Source: Locusta migratoria (lineage: Eukaryota > Arthropoda > Insecta > Orthoptera > Acrididae). Taken from it: DNA of 64,000 bases. Both the position numbers and the translations under genes were made by a program. The stretch is from positions 754,189,506 through 754,253,505 of the forward strand of contig CM048745.1 of NCBI GenBank assembly GCA_026315105.1, read 5' to 3'. The notes below the pieces were generated by a model, which worked only from the letters and a program-made list of their open reading frames with translations, ran no database searches and was not told the DNA's origin. Shown piece by piece: positions 45,192 through 56,455 of this stretch; the stretch's first letter is position 1, and every line of letters starts with the position of its first letter.

Positions 45192-45278
45192 CCAGAGGGA
45201 AAGCTGAAACCTCCAACGGGGAGCAGTCACAGACTCCACAGCAAGGCGCCAGAGCACACGGCCACTCCCGCGCGACCC
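45053..45278 (-). mobile_element. S1b SINE copy 18 with CA expansion
   Basis: TSD AGTTAAATCA at 45043-45052 and 45279-45288. An (AC) run occupies 45145-45189, at the same internal position as in copy 11. Confidence 0.92.
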
Positions 45279-45384
45279 AGTTAAATCATGTGGCTAGTTT
45301 TTAAAGCTATTTACGGGATGATTTGAAAATGGATGTAATGTCTGAAATCGGTCATAATAAAATAAAGTACATCTGCGCAAATTC

Positions 45385-46637
45385 AACTTGATTTCCAGAA
45401 GGCTTTTGACACCGTACCTCACAAACGGCTTCTAATCAAATTGCGTGTTTATGGTATATCGCTCCAAATTTGCGACTGGATAGCCGCGGTGGAGTAGCCG
45501 AGCGGTCTAAAACGTCTCGCTGCGGAGCGCGCGGTTGCTCGCCGTGGAGGTTCGAGTCCTCCCTGGGGTATGGGTGTGTGTGTTGTCCTTAGGTTAGTTT
45601 AGTTTAAGTAGTTTGTAAGCTACGGACTGATGACCACGCAGTTTGGTCCGATAGAATTACAAACATTTGAACATTTGCGACTGGATAAGGGATTTACTGT
45701 CAGAGAGGACACAGTTTGTAGTAATCGATGGTAAGGCATCGACTAAAACAGAGGTGATATCCGGCGTCATTTGGTCGTCTGCTCTTCCTTATTTACATAA
45801 ACGATTTGGGAGAAAATCTAAGTAGCTCTCTTAGGTTGTTTGAAGATGACGCCGTCATTTACCGTCTAGTAAAATCATCTGAAGATTAAAACCAACTGCA
45901 GTAAGATATAAATAAGACATCACTATGGTGTAAAGATTGGCAATTGACTCTATATAATGGGAAGTGTGAAGTCGTGCACATAAGTACGAAAAGAAATCCG
46001 TTAAACTTTGTTTACTAGATAAATCAATCAAACGTGAAGGCGTAAACTCTACTAAATACCTAGGAATTACTATTACTTCAGACTTAAACTGAAAAGAACA
46101 CGTAGATAATGTCGTTGAAAAGGCGAATTAGAGACTGCGTTTTATTGGCAGAACCCTTAAAAGATGTAACAGAACTACTAAAGAGACTGGATACATTACG
46201 CTTGTCCGTCCTTTTATGGAGTATTGCTGCCCAGTGTGGGATCCTTATCAGGTGGGTTTGACGGAGGACATCGAAAGAGTCGTTTTTATTGTCACAATAC
46301 AGGGGAGACAGCGTTACGGAAATGATACAGGATCTGGGTTGGGAATCATTTCAACAACGGGGCTTACGCTGCGGCGTGGGCTACTTACGAAATTCCAGTC
46401 GCCAACATTCTCCTCCGAATGTGAAAATATATTGTTGACTCCCACTTACATAGGTAGAAATGATCATCACAATAAAATACGAGAAATCAGAGCTCGAACG
46501 GAGAGATTCAGGTGTTCTTTCTTCCCTCGCGCTATTCGAGAATGAAATGGGAGATAAACAATATAAAGGTGGTTCGATGAACCTTCTGACAGGCACTTAA
46601 ATGTGATTCGCAGAGTATCCCATGTAGATGTGGAGTG
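45385..46637 (+). mobile_element. L-A LINE copy 2
   Basis: 5'-truncated copy starting in RT block A ('DFQKAFDTVPHKRLLIKLR', 45390-45445) and interrupted by an S1b SINE. It resumes at 45688 with 'VVIDGKASTKTEVISGV', a deletion in block B, 'LFEDDAVIYR' (45838), 'VRPFMEYCCPVWDPYQVGL' (46205-46263) and the C-terminus 'RSFFPRAIRE' type (46515-46545). The 3' UTR ends with GGTTCGATGAACC and ATGTAGATG at 46637. Several frameshifts. Confidence 0.87.
45483..45672 (+). mobile_element. S1b SINE copy 19
   Basis: Inserted in the L-A RT. TSD ATTTGCGACTGGATA at 45468-45482 and 45673-45687 (15 bp). Confidence 0.94.
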
Positions 46638-46752
46638 GTGTTCAAAGGCGCCTCGCTGCGAAGCGCGCGGTTGCTCGCCGTCGCGGATTCGAGTCCTACC
46701 TGAAGGATTGGTGTGCGTGTGTGGATGTTGTCCTTCGGTTAGTTTAAGTTAT
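46638..46752 (+). mobile_element. S1b SINE copy 20, truncated both ends
   Basis: Carries AAAGGCGCCTCGCTGCGAAG, the B box region GATTCGAGTCC and GTCCTTCGGTTAGTTTAAG, then stops where the foldback begins. No TSD found. Confidence 0.75.
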
Positions 46753-47297
46753 TGACACATATACATCGCAAATTGCGAAAATTCCCGATATCTGCTGCTC
46801 TTCTGAGGATGGCCCATCGATCTGCAACGCATGAATATTTGTGCCGCATTGGGACTCGCACCCGGGTCTTCAGCTTTTCGTGAGCGGTCGCCACCGAGCA
46901 AGCTCCCGGTCAGACCCAAACTTCCATGTGTTACACTTGTCTCTGTCCCTCAAATTCTCGCACACATTATAGTGTAACCAACGCCAAAGGGAGAGGTACA
47001 GTACTGTCATCCTAATAATAATAATAATAATAATCATTAGTAATAAACATCAGTGTCATGACACACTTAGCCTGGTAGTACCGTGTCTCTCCCTTTCGCG
47101 AGACTTAGACTACAACGTGTGCGAGCATGTGAGGGATAGAGACAAGCGTAACGCATGGAAGTTTGGGTATATCCGGGGAGCGTGCACGGGTGGCCGAGTG
47201 GTTAAGGCGACCGCTTGCGATATATGCGAGACCCGGCTTCGAGCAGCAGATGTCAGAAAATTTCGAAATTTGTGATGTATATGTGTCAATATTTACC
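46753..47297. mobile_element. foldback element with tRNA-like arms
   Basis: TTGACACATATACATC (46753) pairs with its complement ending at 47290. Arms about 46753-47000 and 47050-47290 share ACCCAAACTTCCATG, CTTGTCTCT.TCCCTCA, CTCGCACAC and AAAGGGAGAG. The right arm contains a tRNA-like GGGTGGCCGAGTGGTTAAGG (A box 47190) with a B-box-like GGCTTCGAGCAGC. An (AAT)n run lies at the loop (47013-47034). Confidence 0.75.
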
Positions 47298-48910
47298 ACT
47301 GCTGCGGACTGTGAGATTACCGCCCAATAGAAATATTGGTAATTAGTAGCATTTGATAATTAAACAGTATGAAGTTCACTGCAAACATTGACCATGCCAA
47401 TGCACTAAATGTTACACAATTTTAATCTTATTAATTATGGTAGCAATGTATGTACGTAGTTGGGTGACAACATTTATAGTTAGGCCATAGGTAGAAATTC
47501 TCCACGTTGAGATTTGCTGTGTGCTTGTAGCTGACGGAAGGCCAGCGAGCAGGCCGATTGGTGGCTTGTTCCGGCTTAGGATTTTCCAGGTTCGTTTCCG
47601 CTGAGGGCGAGTGCCAGGTGCAGTGCAGTGCACAGCGTGAAATAAAATATTCTAATACTACTTGCATTTGAAGTAATACGATGCAGTTAGGAACCTTTAA
47701 GGTCCTCATTACAAAATAGCCTGTTGAAAAATAAACAATACATTAGCTGATATAGTCACATCTGGCGTAATATGTTTAATTGACAATGAAAAGTAATAAA
47801 TTACCAATGAATACAGGACAGTTACACAACTAGCATGGCAATGTTTTGTTTATAAAAATAATATATTAACTATTTCTCATTTTATTTTCAATTAATCATG
47901 TGTATTTTATCTTGAAATATTCAGTTAAATCACTTATCTGTGATATAAGAAATTGCACGATTATAATAAATAGTACAAAGGATGTTTATACCAATATAAA
48001 AACCTAAGAAGACATTTGTTTAATGTGTAGTGTAATTATTTTGATTTTAAGTAAAGTTTTAGAAATGTATTGGCTGAGCACTGTACGTTGGCAAGTCTGT
48101 TAGAACAGCTCACATGGGGAAGTTGATGACGTAGGGAAAAACCCGGCAGTTGAGCTTTCGGCACGCGCGCGAGGGCAGGAAGTGACGTGGTGGGAGCACG
48201 TGGGGTAGCTGGCCGGGCAGCGTCGCTCTGCAATCAGTCGGCATGTGTATCTCCAGGTGGAGACTTTAGATTTTTTGTGTGGCAATTGCCATGTGTGGTT
48301 GCTCGTCATAGACTGCACCAAGTTGAATCGAGTGCTACTGTGTGTTGTGAATATTTAGCCGGTGGAACAAGGTGTGCATCACACTGAATTAAAGTGACTG
48401 TGTTTTGTTAGTGTAACACGTGTCGTCGCATAGGCATGAACATGAACGGTGTTTGATACAGGCACATGGTGTGAAAACAATTTGCGACAAATATTCATTT
48501 TGTCTGGGGACTCACGAGCTATAACTTTATTTGATAAATGTGTCGACGTACAGACGTATCAGCCACATGGTTTTAATATGGTGTAATAAACAACATAAAG
48601 TGCACTTTCACGTGTTTTCAAAAATAGTAGTTAGTACACCCTTTTCTCACATGAACTTACTTTATTATGAATTTTTTTGTTAATCATATGCAGGGAAGGA
48701 AAGCTGCGAACGTGTGATATCATCCCCTAGAAAACGAGTCAAACAGTAGCAATCACAGTTCCAGTGTTTTTGCATGTTTAGGAATTTGGTTCGCAGTTGG
48801 TGGTTGTGAGTTTTAAAAATAATTAAACTTTCCCTATTTAAACTCTCACCCCGACCTTCACCCTCGCAGGACCACCTCCAACTTCTGTTCCTCAGGAACA
48901 GACAATTAGT
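47298..48910. other. no recognisable feature
   Basis: AT-rich to 48050, then moderately GC-rich (48100-48280), then mixed. Open frames are short and overlap on both strands. It lies upstream of the candidate exon and could contain promoter or intron sequence, but nothing shows this directly. Confidence 0.3.
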
Positions 48911-48913
48911 AAT

Positions 48914-49000
48914 CGTTTAAGTTAGTTTAAGTAGATTGTAACTCTAGGGACTGACGACCTTAGCAGTTCAGTTCAATAGGTTCACAAACATTTGAACATT
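48914..49000 (+). mobile_element. S1 SINE copy 21, tail only
   Basis: GTTAGTTTAAGTAGATTGTA, GGGACTGACGACC and CACAAACATTTGAACATT match the common S1 tail. No head and no clear TSD. Confidence 0.75.
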
Positions 49001-49104
49001 GCGTTGCTAACCTATCCTCCAGCATGCTGAAATGAGTGAAGTTTGACAGTGTAAAGAAGCATGACTTGAGCACACAGTGACGGATGTGTGGCGGTGTGTT
49101 GCAG

Positions 49105-49251
49105 GATGGAGCAGTGAGGATGCCGGCGGACAAGATGTTTCCGGGGCTGGTGCTACCACCCAAGGCCCTGGACGCCGACGCCAACGTGGACATGGCGGTC
49201 GTGGGCAAGCACGCGCCGCTCGCCGCCTGCGAGGACGACGACACCGGCAAG
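49105..49251 (+). CDS. candidate host-gene exon, unknown product
   Basis: A 147-bp GC-rich segment (49 codons, phase 0) stands out from its surroundings and is framed by consensus splice signals: TTGCAG|GATGG at 49104/49105 and GGCAAG|GTGGGG at 49251/49252. The frame reads DGAVRMPADKMFPGLVLPPK, then ALDADANVDMAVVGKHAPL and AACEDDDTGK. Third codon positions are nearly all G or C, unlike any transposon ORF here. It could be the first coding exon, with translation from ATGCCGGCGG at 49120, since an upstream ATG at 49106 is out of frame and quickly stops; or an internal exon. I do not recognise the protein. If real, the nearby DNA is intron or upstream region of this gene. Confidence 0.5.
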
Positions 49252-49880
49252 GTGGGGCTAAGTACGAGGGCATTTGTTGTGACTAAAGAGGCTCGATTCA
49301 GAACAACACACTTCATTCCACTGCCAGTCGCTACAAGAGGCCGTGCAATTCTAATCACTAATGACAAAAGCCTGGAGCACTAGCATGAGATACCAAGTCC
49401 TCAGGTAAACGTTCACTCTTAGATAGTCCAGGTTCAGGCCAGGATCGATAGCCACAGAAGCAGTCTCTTTCTAGGATACGTTCCGGAGTCTGTGACGACG
49501 TCTTCTTGAAACAGTCCACAGGAAGCCTACAAAGAGCACTGGCAGTCGTGGCAGCTGCTCGGGCTTAAGTAGCCAGGTTTGGTGGAGTGATCTAGTTCGG
49601 ACATGGTTGACAGCTCCACCTGGACGTTGTTGTGGTGACAGCTTGTTGTTGTTTACTATGACGTGTGTTCCCTCTCGGCAGTATTATCTGGAACACTTTA
49701 TAGGCAGACCACCAGTGCATTCAACATGTTGGTTGGTCTGCCTCTCATGCCCAGAGGCCGGCAGAACAGCATTCAATTATTATAGAAACACACTGGGCTG
49801 GGGAAAAACTGTTGCTATGGCAAGTTTGTTACTTTTATGGCTTTAAGTTGGCATCACTGGGATCAGCCATGGTTTGACAA
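49252..49880. other. putative intron, no feature
   Basis: Follows the candidate splice donor. Contains no further exon I can support. Confidence 0.3.
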
Positions 49881-50168
49881 GTCTGGTAAATTTGAATGAA
49901 AGATCTGGAAATTTTCGGAACCTGCACTGCTGTTGGTAAGCCTGATATTTCCACGGATATTACAGAAAGTTTCAAACGGCAGCTGTTATTAGTTCATTGT
50001 TGGCTGCCAGCTGAAGTGGTAACTGCGTAGTTAGTTCATTACGATGGAGAAAAACGAATTTCGTGTGGTCATTAAACATTTTCATTTGCACGGTTGGACA
50101 GCTGCACAGAACTAATGCGTGTTGGGTGAGGTCCATGTGGGTTCTGCACCAACATTGAAGGCCATTTA

Positions 50169-50357
50169 GCCGCGGTGAATTAGCCGTGCGCATTTGAGCG
50201 CCGTGCTGCGATGCGCGCGGTCGTTCGTCGTCGGGGGTTTGAGGCCCCCCCCCCCTGAGGCATGAGTGTTTGTATTGTCCTTACGTTAGTTTACCTTAGT
50301 TTAAGTAATTTGACAGCTACGGACTAATAACGCTGCAGTTGAATCATTTTTCTTAAT
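50169..50357 (+). mobile_element. S1b SINE copy 22
   Basis: Inserted in the mariner HTH region. TSD CCATTTA at 50162-50168 and 50359-50365. Head is diverged, with a C-run (50245-50256) in the B-box arm. Confidence 0.85.
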
Positions 50358-50426
50358 ACCATTTACTTTTGGATCAATGAGATTAAATGTGGTCGGAGAA
50401 GCAGGGAAGATGGCCCATTGTAGTCA

Positions 50427-50427
<1 letters not shown>

Positions 50428-50491
<64 letters not shown>
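50428..50491. repeat. (CA)32 microsatellite
   Basis: Perfect dinucleotide run inside the mariner ORF, replacing transposase codons between 'DGPL' and 'IDKVHD'. Confidence 0.95.
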
Positions 50492-50495
<4 letters not shown>

Positions 50496-50616
50496 TAAGG
50501 TGCATGATATGGTAATGGAAGATCAAAGATTAAAGTTCGCGAGATAGCTAATATTGTAGGCATCTCAAATGAACGAGTACATTACATCCTCCATCAAAAA
50601 GTGGCCACGAAGAAGC

Positions 50617-50826
50617 AAATTCAAATCAAATGTTCAAATGTTTGTTAAGCTTATGGGATTTAACTACGGGGTAAACAGTCCCTAAACTTACAAACTACTT
50701 ATGAACTACTTACGAACTAGGACGGCACAAATATCCATGCCCGAGGGGGGATTCGAACCCCCGACCGTAGTGGCCGTGCTGACCGTGACTGGAGCGCCTC
50801 AGTCGCCTCGACCACCGCGGCCGGCA
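50617..50826 (-). mobile_element. S1a SINE copy 23
   Basis: Full-length in the mariner. TSD CACGAAGAAGC (50606-50616) and CACGAAGCAGC (50827-50837), one mismatch. Confidence 0.9.
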
Positions 50827-51689
50827 CACGAAGCAGCTCTGTGAGCGATGGGTGCCGCGCCTGTTCACTTTGGAGCAAAATCTGAAACGAAAGAACATTT
50901 CTGCTCAGAATCGCACATTGTTCAGGCGCAATCCACAGGACATTTATGCAGATTCATAACTGTGGACGAAACTTGGACCCACCATTACACACCAGAGGTC
51001 AAACAACGGTCCAAACAATGGACTAAGAGTGGGCAGAGTGCACCAAAGAAGGCGAGCTGGAAAGGTCATGGCCACTGTCATTTGGTATTCCCAGGGTATA
51101 ATCCTGATAAATTATTTGGAAAAACGCAGATCCATAACGGAGCCCTACTATGCTGCTCTGAGACAGGAACTAATTCAAATACGTCCAAGATTGGCACGAG
51201 AGAAAGTGGTGTTTCACGAGGACAATGCTTCAGCCAACACAGCAGCTATCGCAATGGCAAAAGTGCACGACACGGGATTCTGGTTCCTCATCCACCCTAT
51301 CCAGCAGACTTCGCTCTAAGTGATTTCTTCTTATTCCCAAATTTGAAAATTTGGATTGGTGGGAAGAAATTTTCATCGAATTAGGAGGTGTCTGCCGCTG
51401 TAACAGACGTTTTGCGAAGTTTAACAAAGCCTCTTTGCCGATAGGTTGAAAAAATTGGTAACTCGCTGAACCAAGTACATAGCCTTGCAAGGAGACTATG
51501 TCGACAAATACAGTTTTAGCCTTTAAAACAATTTGTTGTTATATTTTTACCAGACTTATTAAACCGCTCACGTATTTTTGAGATTATGAACAAAACATTG
51601 CTGGAGCATTTCAATACGGTGAGCCCGCTCCAAACTTCCACATTAGTTGAACCACGTTCTGTTGTTATTCGTGCTGAAAACGATAAACC

Positions 51690-52725
51690 AGTGAAGTTAT
51701 ATGTCTGAAGTTTATCGTGAAGGTTGTATGAATCGTGCAAATTTTTATAAGTGGGCATAGCAGTTCAAAAATAGTCGCGACTCAGTGAGTGACGAACACC
51801 GTTCTGCCCGACAAGATGCATTTCAATTTCCTCACTTGAAAGTCGATTCGATGACATTATTCGTGTCGGACTCTGTATGACTGTGCAAATGATAATTGAT
51901 AAGGTTCAAGTTAGTACTGGTACAGTTCATAACATTATCTGTAACTGTGCAAGATGGATCCCAAAGGAGTCGACACGGTTACACAAGGCAACAAGTTTGT
52001 GAACAGAGCTAAACGAACGCTATGAGTGACAAGGTGAACACTTCCTAAACAGAATTTTATTTTGTGATGAAACTTGGGTTCACTATTATGAGCCAGAATC
52101 AACAAGTCATAGAATGCGGTGGAAACATATCAACTCGCCTGCCAAGAAAATATTCAAAACACAAACATTAGCAGGAAAAGTTCTGTTGACGGTGTTTTGA
52201 GATGCTGAAGGTCCAGTTTTTTTTTTTTTCATTACCTCGAAGAGCAGCGTACAGTGAGCAGTCAGTACTACTCGCATTTGCTTTTAAACAACGTGAAGCC
52301 AGCCATGAGACAGAAACGTCGCGAATCTGAGGAGCGGTGTGATTCTCCAACAAGTCAACGCACGTCTTCATACTGCTCAACTAACCCGTGAAACCATGGA
52401 CAAAATAGGCTGAGGAGTACTGCCTCATCCCCATAACAGTCCTGTTTTAGCACCTAGTTCCATTTGTTTGGTTCAGTGAAAGAAGAATGACGGCGAAAGA
52501 GGTTCCAGGACATCGATGAGTCGATGAGGTAAAGATGTTTGAGGGAAATTGGTTCAAACATCAAGACAAAGAGTTCTTTGCAACTGGAAAAACGCTCATA
52601 CCCCGTTGGAACAGTGCATAAATGTTGAAGGGGATTGTGTTGAAAAATAGAAAAATGTATTGTTTCGTAAATATAAACGGTTTTTTCTCCAGGCCAATTT
52701 GTCTCTTTAATTACTGAATGACCCT
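51690..52725 (+). mobile_element. second mariner relic, catalytic triad lost
   Basis: A separate mariner family. 'MSEVYREGCMNRANFYKWA' (51702) begins the N-terminal region. 'ILFCDETWVHYYEPES' (52049-52096) keeps the first catalytic Asp. 'HYLEEQRTVSSQYYSHLLLN' (52229) follows. Where the second Asp is expected the frame reads QQVNARLHTA (Val), and the third motif reads PVLAPSSIC (Ser). A T-run (52218-52229) and many stops add to the decay. Terminal repeats not identified; the element may end near 52725. Confidence 0.8.
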
Positions 52726-53215
52726 CGTACATCATATCCTACGTCGCGTTTAAAAATGCACTCGTAAGATTTTGTTCTTGTAGACTCTGATCCAAAACAA
52801 TATCTACACACTGTTCAGAGTTCACGTTAATATGATAAACTGTTAACAGCCTGAATAACCAACTTCTGCAACGCGAACGCTGCGAGTTGTGCAGGAAGAG
52901 AGTCATCGGGTTTCTGGAAAGGACCGACAGGGACATACGTCTACACCAACCGTGACCGGTTGCTCTAGGCTTCTTGGTTGAGATCCATTGGGGTTCAGTC
53001 GACTATGGTGGCGAGAGGACTACAGCAAACTGCTCCTGGTTCTCTGAGAACTACACACGTGCACTACGAGCCGCGTGATAAGTTACATCGGCGTGCTGTT
53101 AGATACCACTGTGCCGAGATTTTATGGCATGCACGGGTGGACATGGTCGCCAAGAATAGATGCATACGTATGCAGACCACTGCACCGCTTCCTCGTCCTG
53201 CATGAACCTCTCTAG
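52726..53215. other. no recognisable feature
   Basis: A 75-codon plus frame (52978-53205) shows no motif. Confidence 0.3.
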
Positions 53216-53216
53216 G

Positions 53217-54090
53217 GTGTTTGCTTATGGAATAACGTCTCAGTTGTGCGACTGGTTTTGTGATTCCCTGTCAGAAAAGACAGGGAAGTGTTAAAAGTCC
53301 CCTATTGTTTCTTTTTCTTTATAAACGTTTTAGGGGACAAACTGAGAAACTCTCTTAGGATGTTAGTGGATGATGCTGCCTTCTATCGGTTAGTAATGTC
53401 ACCAGAAGATTAGAAACAGCAGTAAAATGAGCAAAATTTGCTAATAGACCTTACATAATGAAAAGTGTGAAGTCATCAATATGAGCACAAAAAGAAATGT
53501 GTTAAACTTCATTTACACAGTAAATCAGTCATATCTACAGGCGTAAAGTCATTTAACTCACAGTTACGAACAAAAATTGGAAAGAAAACATGGAAAAACG
53601 GGGCTGCATTTCATCGGCAGAACTCTTAGAAGATGCATCAATTCTACTAAAGAAACTGCTTACATTACAATTGTGCGTACTATTTTGGAGTATTGTTCTG
53701 AATTGTGTGATCCCTGTGACTGACACAGGATACGAAAAAGTTCAGATACGAACAGCTCAAAAAAATGTTCAAATGCTTACAAACTACTTATGAAGTACCT
53801 AAGACTAAGGACGGCACAAATATCCATGCCCGAGGGGGGATTCGAACTCCCGACCGTAGTGGCCGTGCAGACCGTGACTGGAGCGCCTCAGTCCCCTCGG
53901 CCACCGCGGCCGGCAAGAACAGCTCGTTCTGTAGTTTGCGATATAGGGGAGAAAGCGTCACGGAAATCATTAAAATAAAGGATTTATTCACTGTGGCGAG
54001 AATATGAACGTGTTTTGTATGCATCTACCTACATAGAAGAAGAGTATGAGTACCCGTTTGAAAACATAAGTTTGTGTTGAAAATAATATT
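53217..54090 (+). mobile_element. L-A LINE copy 3
   Basis: Starts inside RT ('VFAYGITSQLCDWFCDSLSE', 53218), loses part of block B ('QGSVKSPLLFLFFINVLGD'), and shows 'LVDDAAFYRL' at the active-site block (53363). The C-terminal region is interrupted by a SINE and resumes at 53915 ('RTARSVVCDIGEKAS'), fading by 54090. Heavily decayed. Confidence 0.78.
53759..53914 (-). mobile_element. S1a SINE copy 24, tail shortened
   Basis: Part of the tail (GGGGTCATCAGTCC region) is deleted. TSD GAACAGCTC at 53750-53758 and 53917-53925. Confidence 0.88.
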
Positions 54091-54217
54091 TTTTTACGGT
54101 CTAGAATCTCTCATACTATTTACTTTTATAAGCCCCTGCGCATTTTCATGTCTCTGAAAGTCGTATTTCAGTATCTACTGTTAGAGAGATATCTGGGGTG
54201 AAAATTTTAAGTAGGAC

Positions 54218-54280
54218 ACTACCTCTCCCCCCCCCTCTCTCTCCCTCCCTCCCTCCCTCTTTTTTTCTCTCTTTCTTTGA
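54218..54280. repeat. polypyrimidine tract
   Basis: CT-rich low-complexity stretch including C10 and CCCTCCCTCC repeats. Confidence 0.9.
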
Positions 54281-54342
54281 AATTATAGCAGAAAATGAGA
54301 GGGCTGGTAGTGTGGGTCCTAACAAGCATATTTCACACATTC

Positions 54343-54535
54343 AAAATACTTACGGGTCTGCAGCCAGGTATGAAAGTCGGTGTCGCCCGATATTGTGGCA
54401 GGAGCACACCCTGCCATTCTCGAGGCAATACTGCAGCGAGGGAGCAATGTGCGACGGCGTTTAAAACCTCTGTTCTCAATGACAACATATAGACTTCACA
54501 CACCGAGCAAGCAAGCACACAGCGCCATCCAAGGA
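54343..54535 (-). repeat. left arm of inverted repeat (pairs with 56000-56135)
   Basis: GCAGCCAGGTATGAAAGTC, GAGGGAGCAATG, GTTCTCAATGACAAC and ACCGAGCAAGCAAGCACACA recur inverted at 56000-56135. The left copy has about 45 extra bases. The right arm directly follows the Penelope-like coding remnant, so this may be the inverted terminal repeat of that element. GCCAAGGAGGTTAGAAT-type sequence at 54525-54550 also has an inverted partner at 55320-55340. Confidence 0.7.
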
Positions 54536-54639
54536 GGTTAGAATAAAGGGAGATGGTATTATCTATGCCGAGCACATACGTCCGTTGAAATCTGTCCACC
54601 ATCTTGGTCAGTTTTGGAATGCTATTTCTACGTTAAAAC

Positions 54640-55430
54640 TATGCATTAAGTCGACCCTCTTATTTTTAATGCATTGAACTGACACTCACTGCGAAGTATG
54701 TACTTTCAAACAATATACTTTATTCAATAAATAGTAATAAATACATATCATAATATATTTGAAAACTTAATTTTTAACGGCTAATTTGCACCTTTTAACA
54801 CGTTCTACATCACGGCAGAACCGTCGGACGTATTATTCCTGTTTTAAGTGACATAAAACATTAGCTCTCAAATACGAACACTTCTCCAAAACTTAGCAAC
54901 ATGGCGGAGACAAGCTTCACTTTTTCAGCGAAATGGCGTCTCCAGTGATCTCTATACAAACTGGATGTATAACTCTGATGTCTGAGCATAGAACTGCAGC
55001 GTGTCTGCACATTCAGATGTTTACTACACGTTTAAGCATTGTCCGTCATTTTTAAATTTGGTATACGAATTTCCAACAGTTATTACGTGGTAAGGAATTG
55101 CTTTCTTCCCTCTTAATATGAAATTTATGTCAATACGCGATGTAATAGACTAAAATGGAAGCATAATCGAAACGTATTTTCTTTTCGTTTTCTTGTAAGA
55201 CGTCATAGCAGCCATATTTGAATTTGGCAAGAAACGAAATATTAACATCTATGGCTGGTACGCCCAGACAGCTGAAGTTCAACACCCAGGTAGAATACAG
55301 ATCAATGGGCGTCTCCCTGTATTCTAACCTCCTTGGCGCCAAAGATGACCAAAGATGAAAACAGCAATATCAATAACAGACGTCAGTTTTCAGCGGGTGA
55401 TGGCATTAATTTTGTCCACTTACTTTAGGT
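54640..55430. other. no coding feature
   Basis: AT-rich; a 70-codon minus frame (55130-55342) shows no motif. Confidence 0.3.
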
Positions 55431-55431
55431 C

Positions 55432-55432
<1 letters not shown>

Positions 55433-55479
<47 letters not shown>
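55433..55479. repeat. (GA)n microsatellite
   Basis: About 23 perfect GA units. Confidence 0.95.
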
Positions 55480-55489
55480 AGAATACCAT

Positions 55490-55960
55490 GCAGAATTCAA
55501 ACAAAAACCTCCATTTATTTCTAACAAGATTGGCCGTATTTTACGTAAATATGACGTGAAGTGTGTTTTCGACCACCATCTAAATATAAAGCGCTGAGAG
55601 GGTCCGTTGAGGATGATTTGGGTTTGCGCAAGGCCAGTGTCCCGTGCAGCTGTGGCGTGTCATATATTGGTTAAACAATTAGGACCGTCGAGGACCGATG
55701 TATTGAGCATTAACGTCACTCACGTTTGGCACAACCTAACAAGTCTGCTGTTGTCGAACACTGCTTGGACCAGATCACCCGATAGGAATACAACAAAACG
55801 GAAATTTTGCGTACACTTCCAGTTACTGGGATTGTGTTATCAGGGGAGCGATTTAAATAAAACTAGCGGATAACCTGAAGATTAAGGATGGATGGAATTC
55901 TGATCTCTCAGTTGTCCAAAAACAAAGGGACAACATTAGTGCCACCTCGCCCGTTGAAAA
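55490..55960 (+). mobile_element. Penelope-like element C-terminal remnant (GIY-YIG)
   Basis: Frame 55505-55590 gives 'FISNKIGRILRKYDVKCVFD', the end of the RT/linker region. The next frame (about 55605-55760) gives 'GLRKASVPCSCGVSYIG' followed by a stop, 'TIRTVEDRCIEH', 'RLAQPNKSAVVEHCLD'. The CSCG..YIG..T.RT...R..EH....RL.QP.KSAV.EH pattern is the GIY-YIG endonuclease of Penelope-like retroelements. The frame carries stops and is not functional. The RT core is absent. Confidence 0.72.
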
Positions 55961-55999
55961 TTGATGTTTAATATCGATATTGCTGTCGGTTTTTATCTT

Positions 56000-56135
56000 T
56001 GGTCGTGTGATGGCGCTGTGTGCTTGCTTGCTCGGTGTGTGTCTTCCGTTGTCATTGAGAACGGATATTTTAAACGTCCTTGCCCATTGCTCCCTCAGCC
56101 GACGCAGACTTTCATACCTGGCTGCATGCCCTTAA
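56000..56135 (+). repeat. right arm of inverted repeat
   Basis: Inverted partner of 54343-54535 (see that entry). Confidence 0.7.
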
Positions 56136-56455
56136 GTGTCTTGAATACGCCAAACGACGGGAGAAATTAAGGAATCACGTATCTCATGTAGCAACCTATG
56201 TCCGCAACCCTAGCGTACGGCGCTAGTTGTCGTTGAATAGCGTCGCGCGCTTCCAAGAGGGTAGGCATACAACATGCCATCCGAGTCGTCTGAGTAGAGG
56301 GACTGCTGGACAAGGTTTTCAATGTATTTTTGACAACAAGGCTGGCCCTCACGTACCTGTTTGATAGGTTTTACATATCCGGCGGCACCTGTCCACACTG
56401 CAGAGATTGTTCGCCCTGCATCAGTTTATCAATCGGGGACACTCTTGTGTTTCCA

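Larger units (their letters stand above)
50044..51535 (+). mobile_element. mariner transposase relic with two SINEs and a CA repeat
   Basis: Starts at ATG 50044 ('MEKNEFRVVIKHFHLHGWTA', N-terminal helix-turn-helix), continues after a SINE at 50358 ('FWINEIKCGRRS'), after a CA expansion ('IDKVHDMVMEDQRLKVREIA', 50493-50552), and after a second SINE at 50838. The catalytic Asp motifs are all visible but lie in two frames: 'TVDETWTHHY' (50958), 'HEDNASANT' (51217) and 'ALSDFFLFPNLK' (51312). Frameshifts lie near 51030 and 51290, and stops occur throughout. The C-terminus ends near 51530. A mauritiana-type family is likely. Terminal inverted repeats not located. Confidence 0.85.

Noticed and set aside
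48100..48420. Promoter or CpG island upstream of the candidate exon
   Set aside because: Only moderate GC enrichment; no core promoter element or transcript evidence can be shown from sequence.
48960..49367. 135-codon minus-strand ORF over the candidate exon
   Set aside because: Shadow of the GC-rich plus-strand exon; the plus strand has splice signals and the biased third positions.
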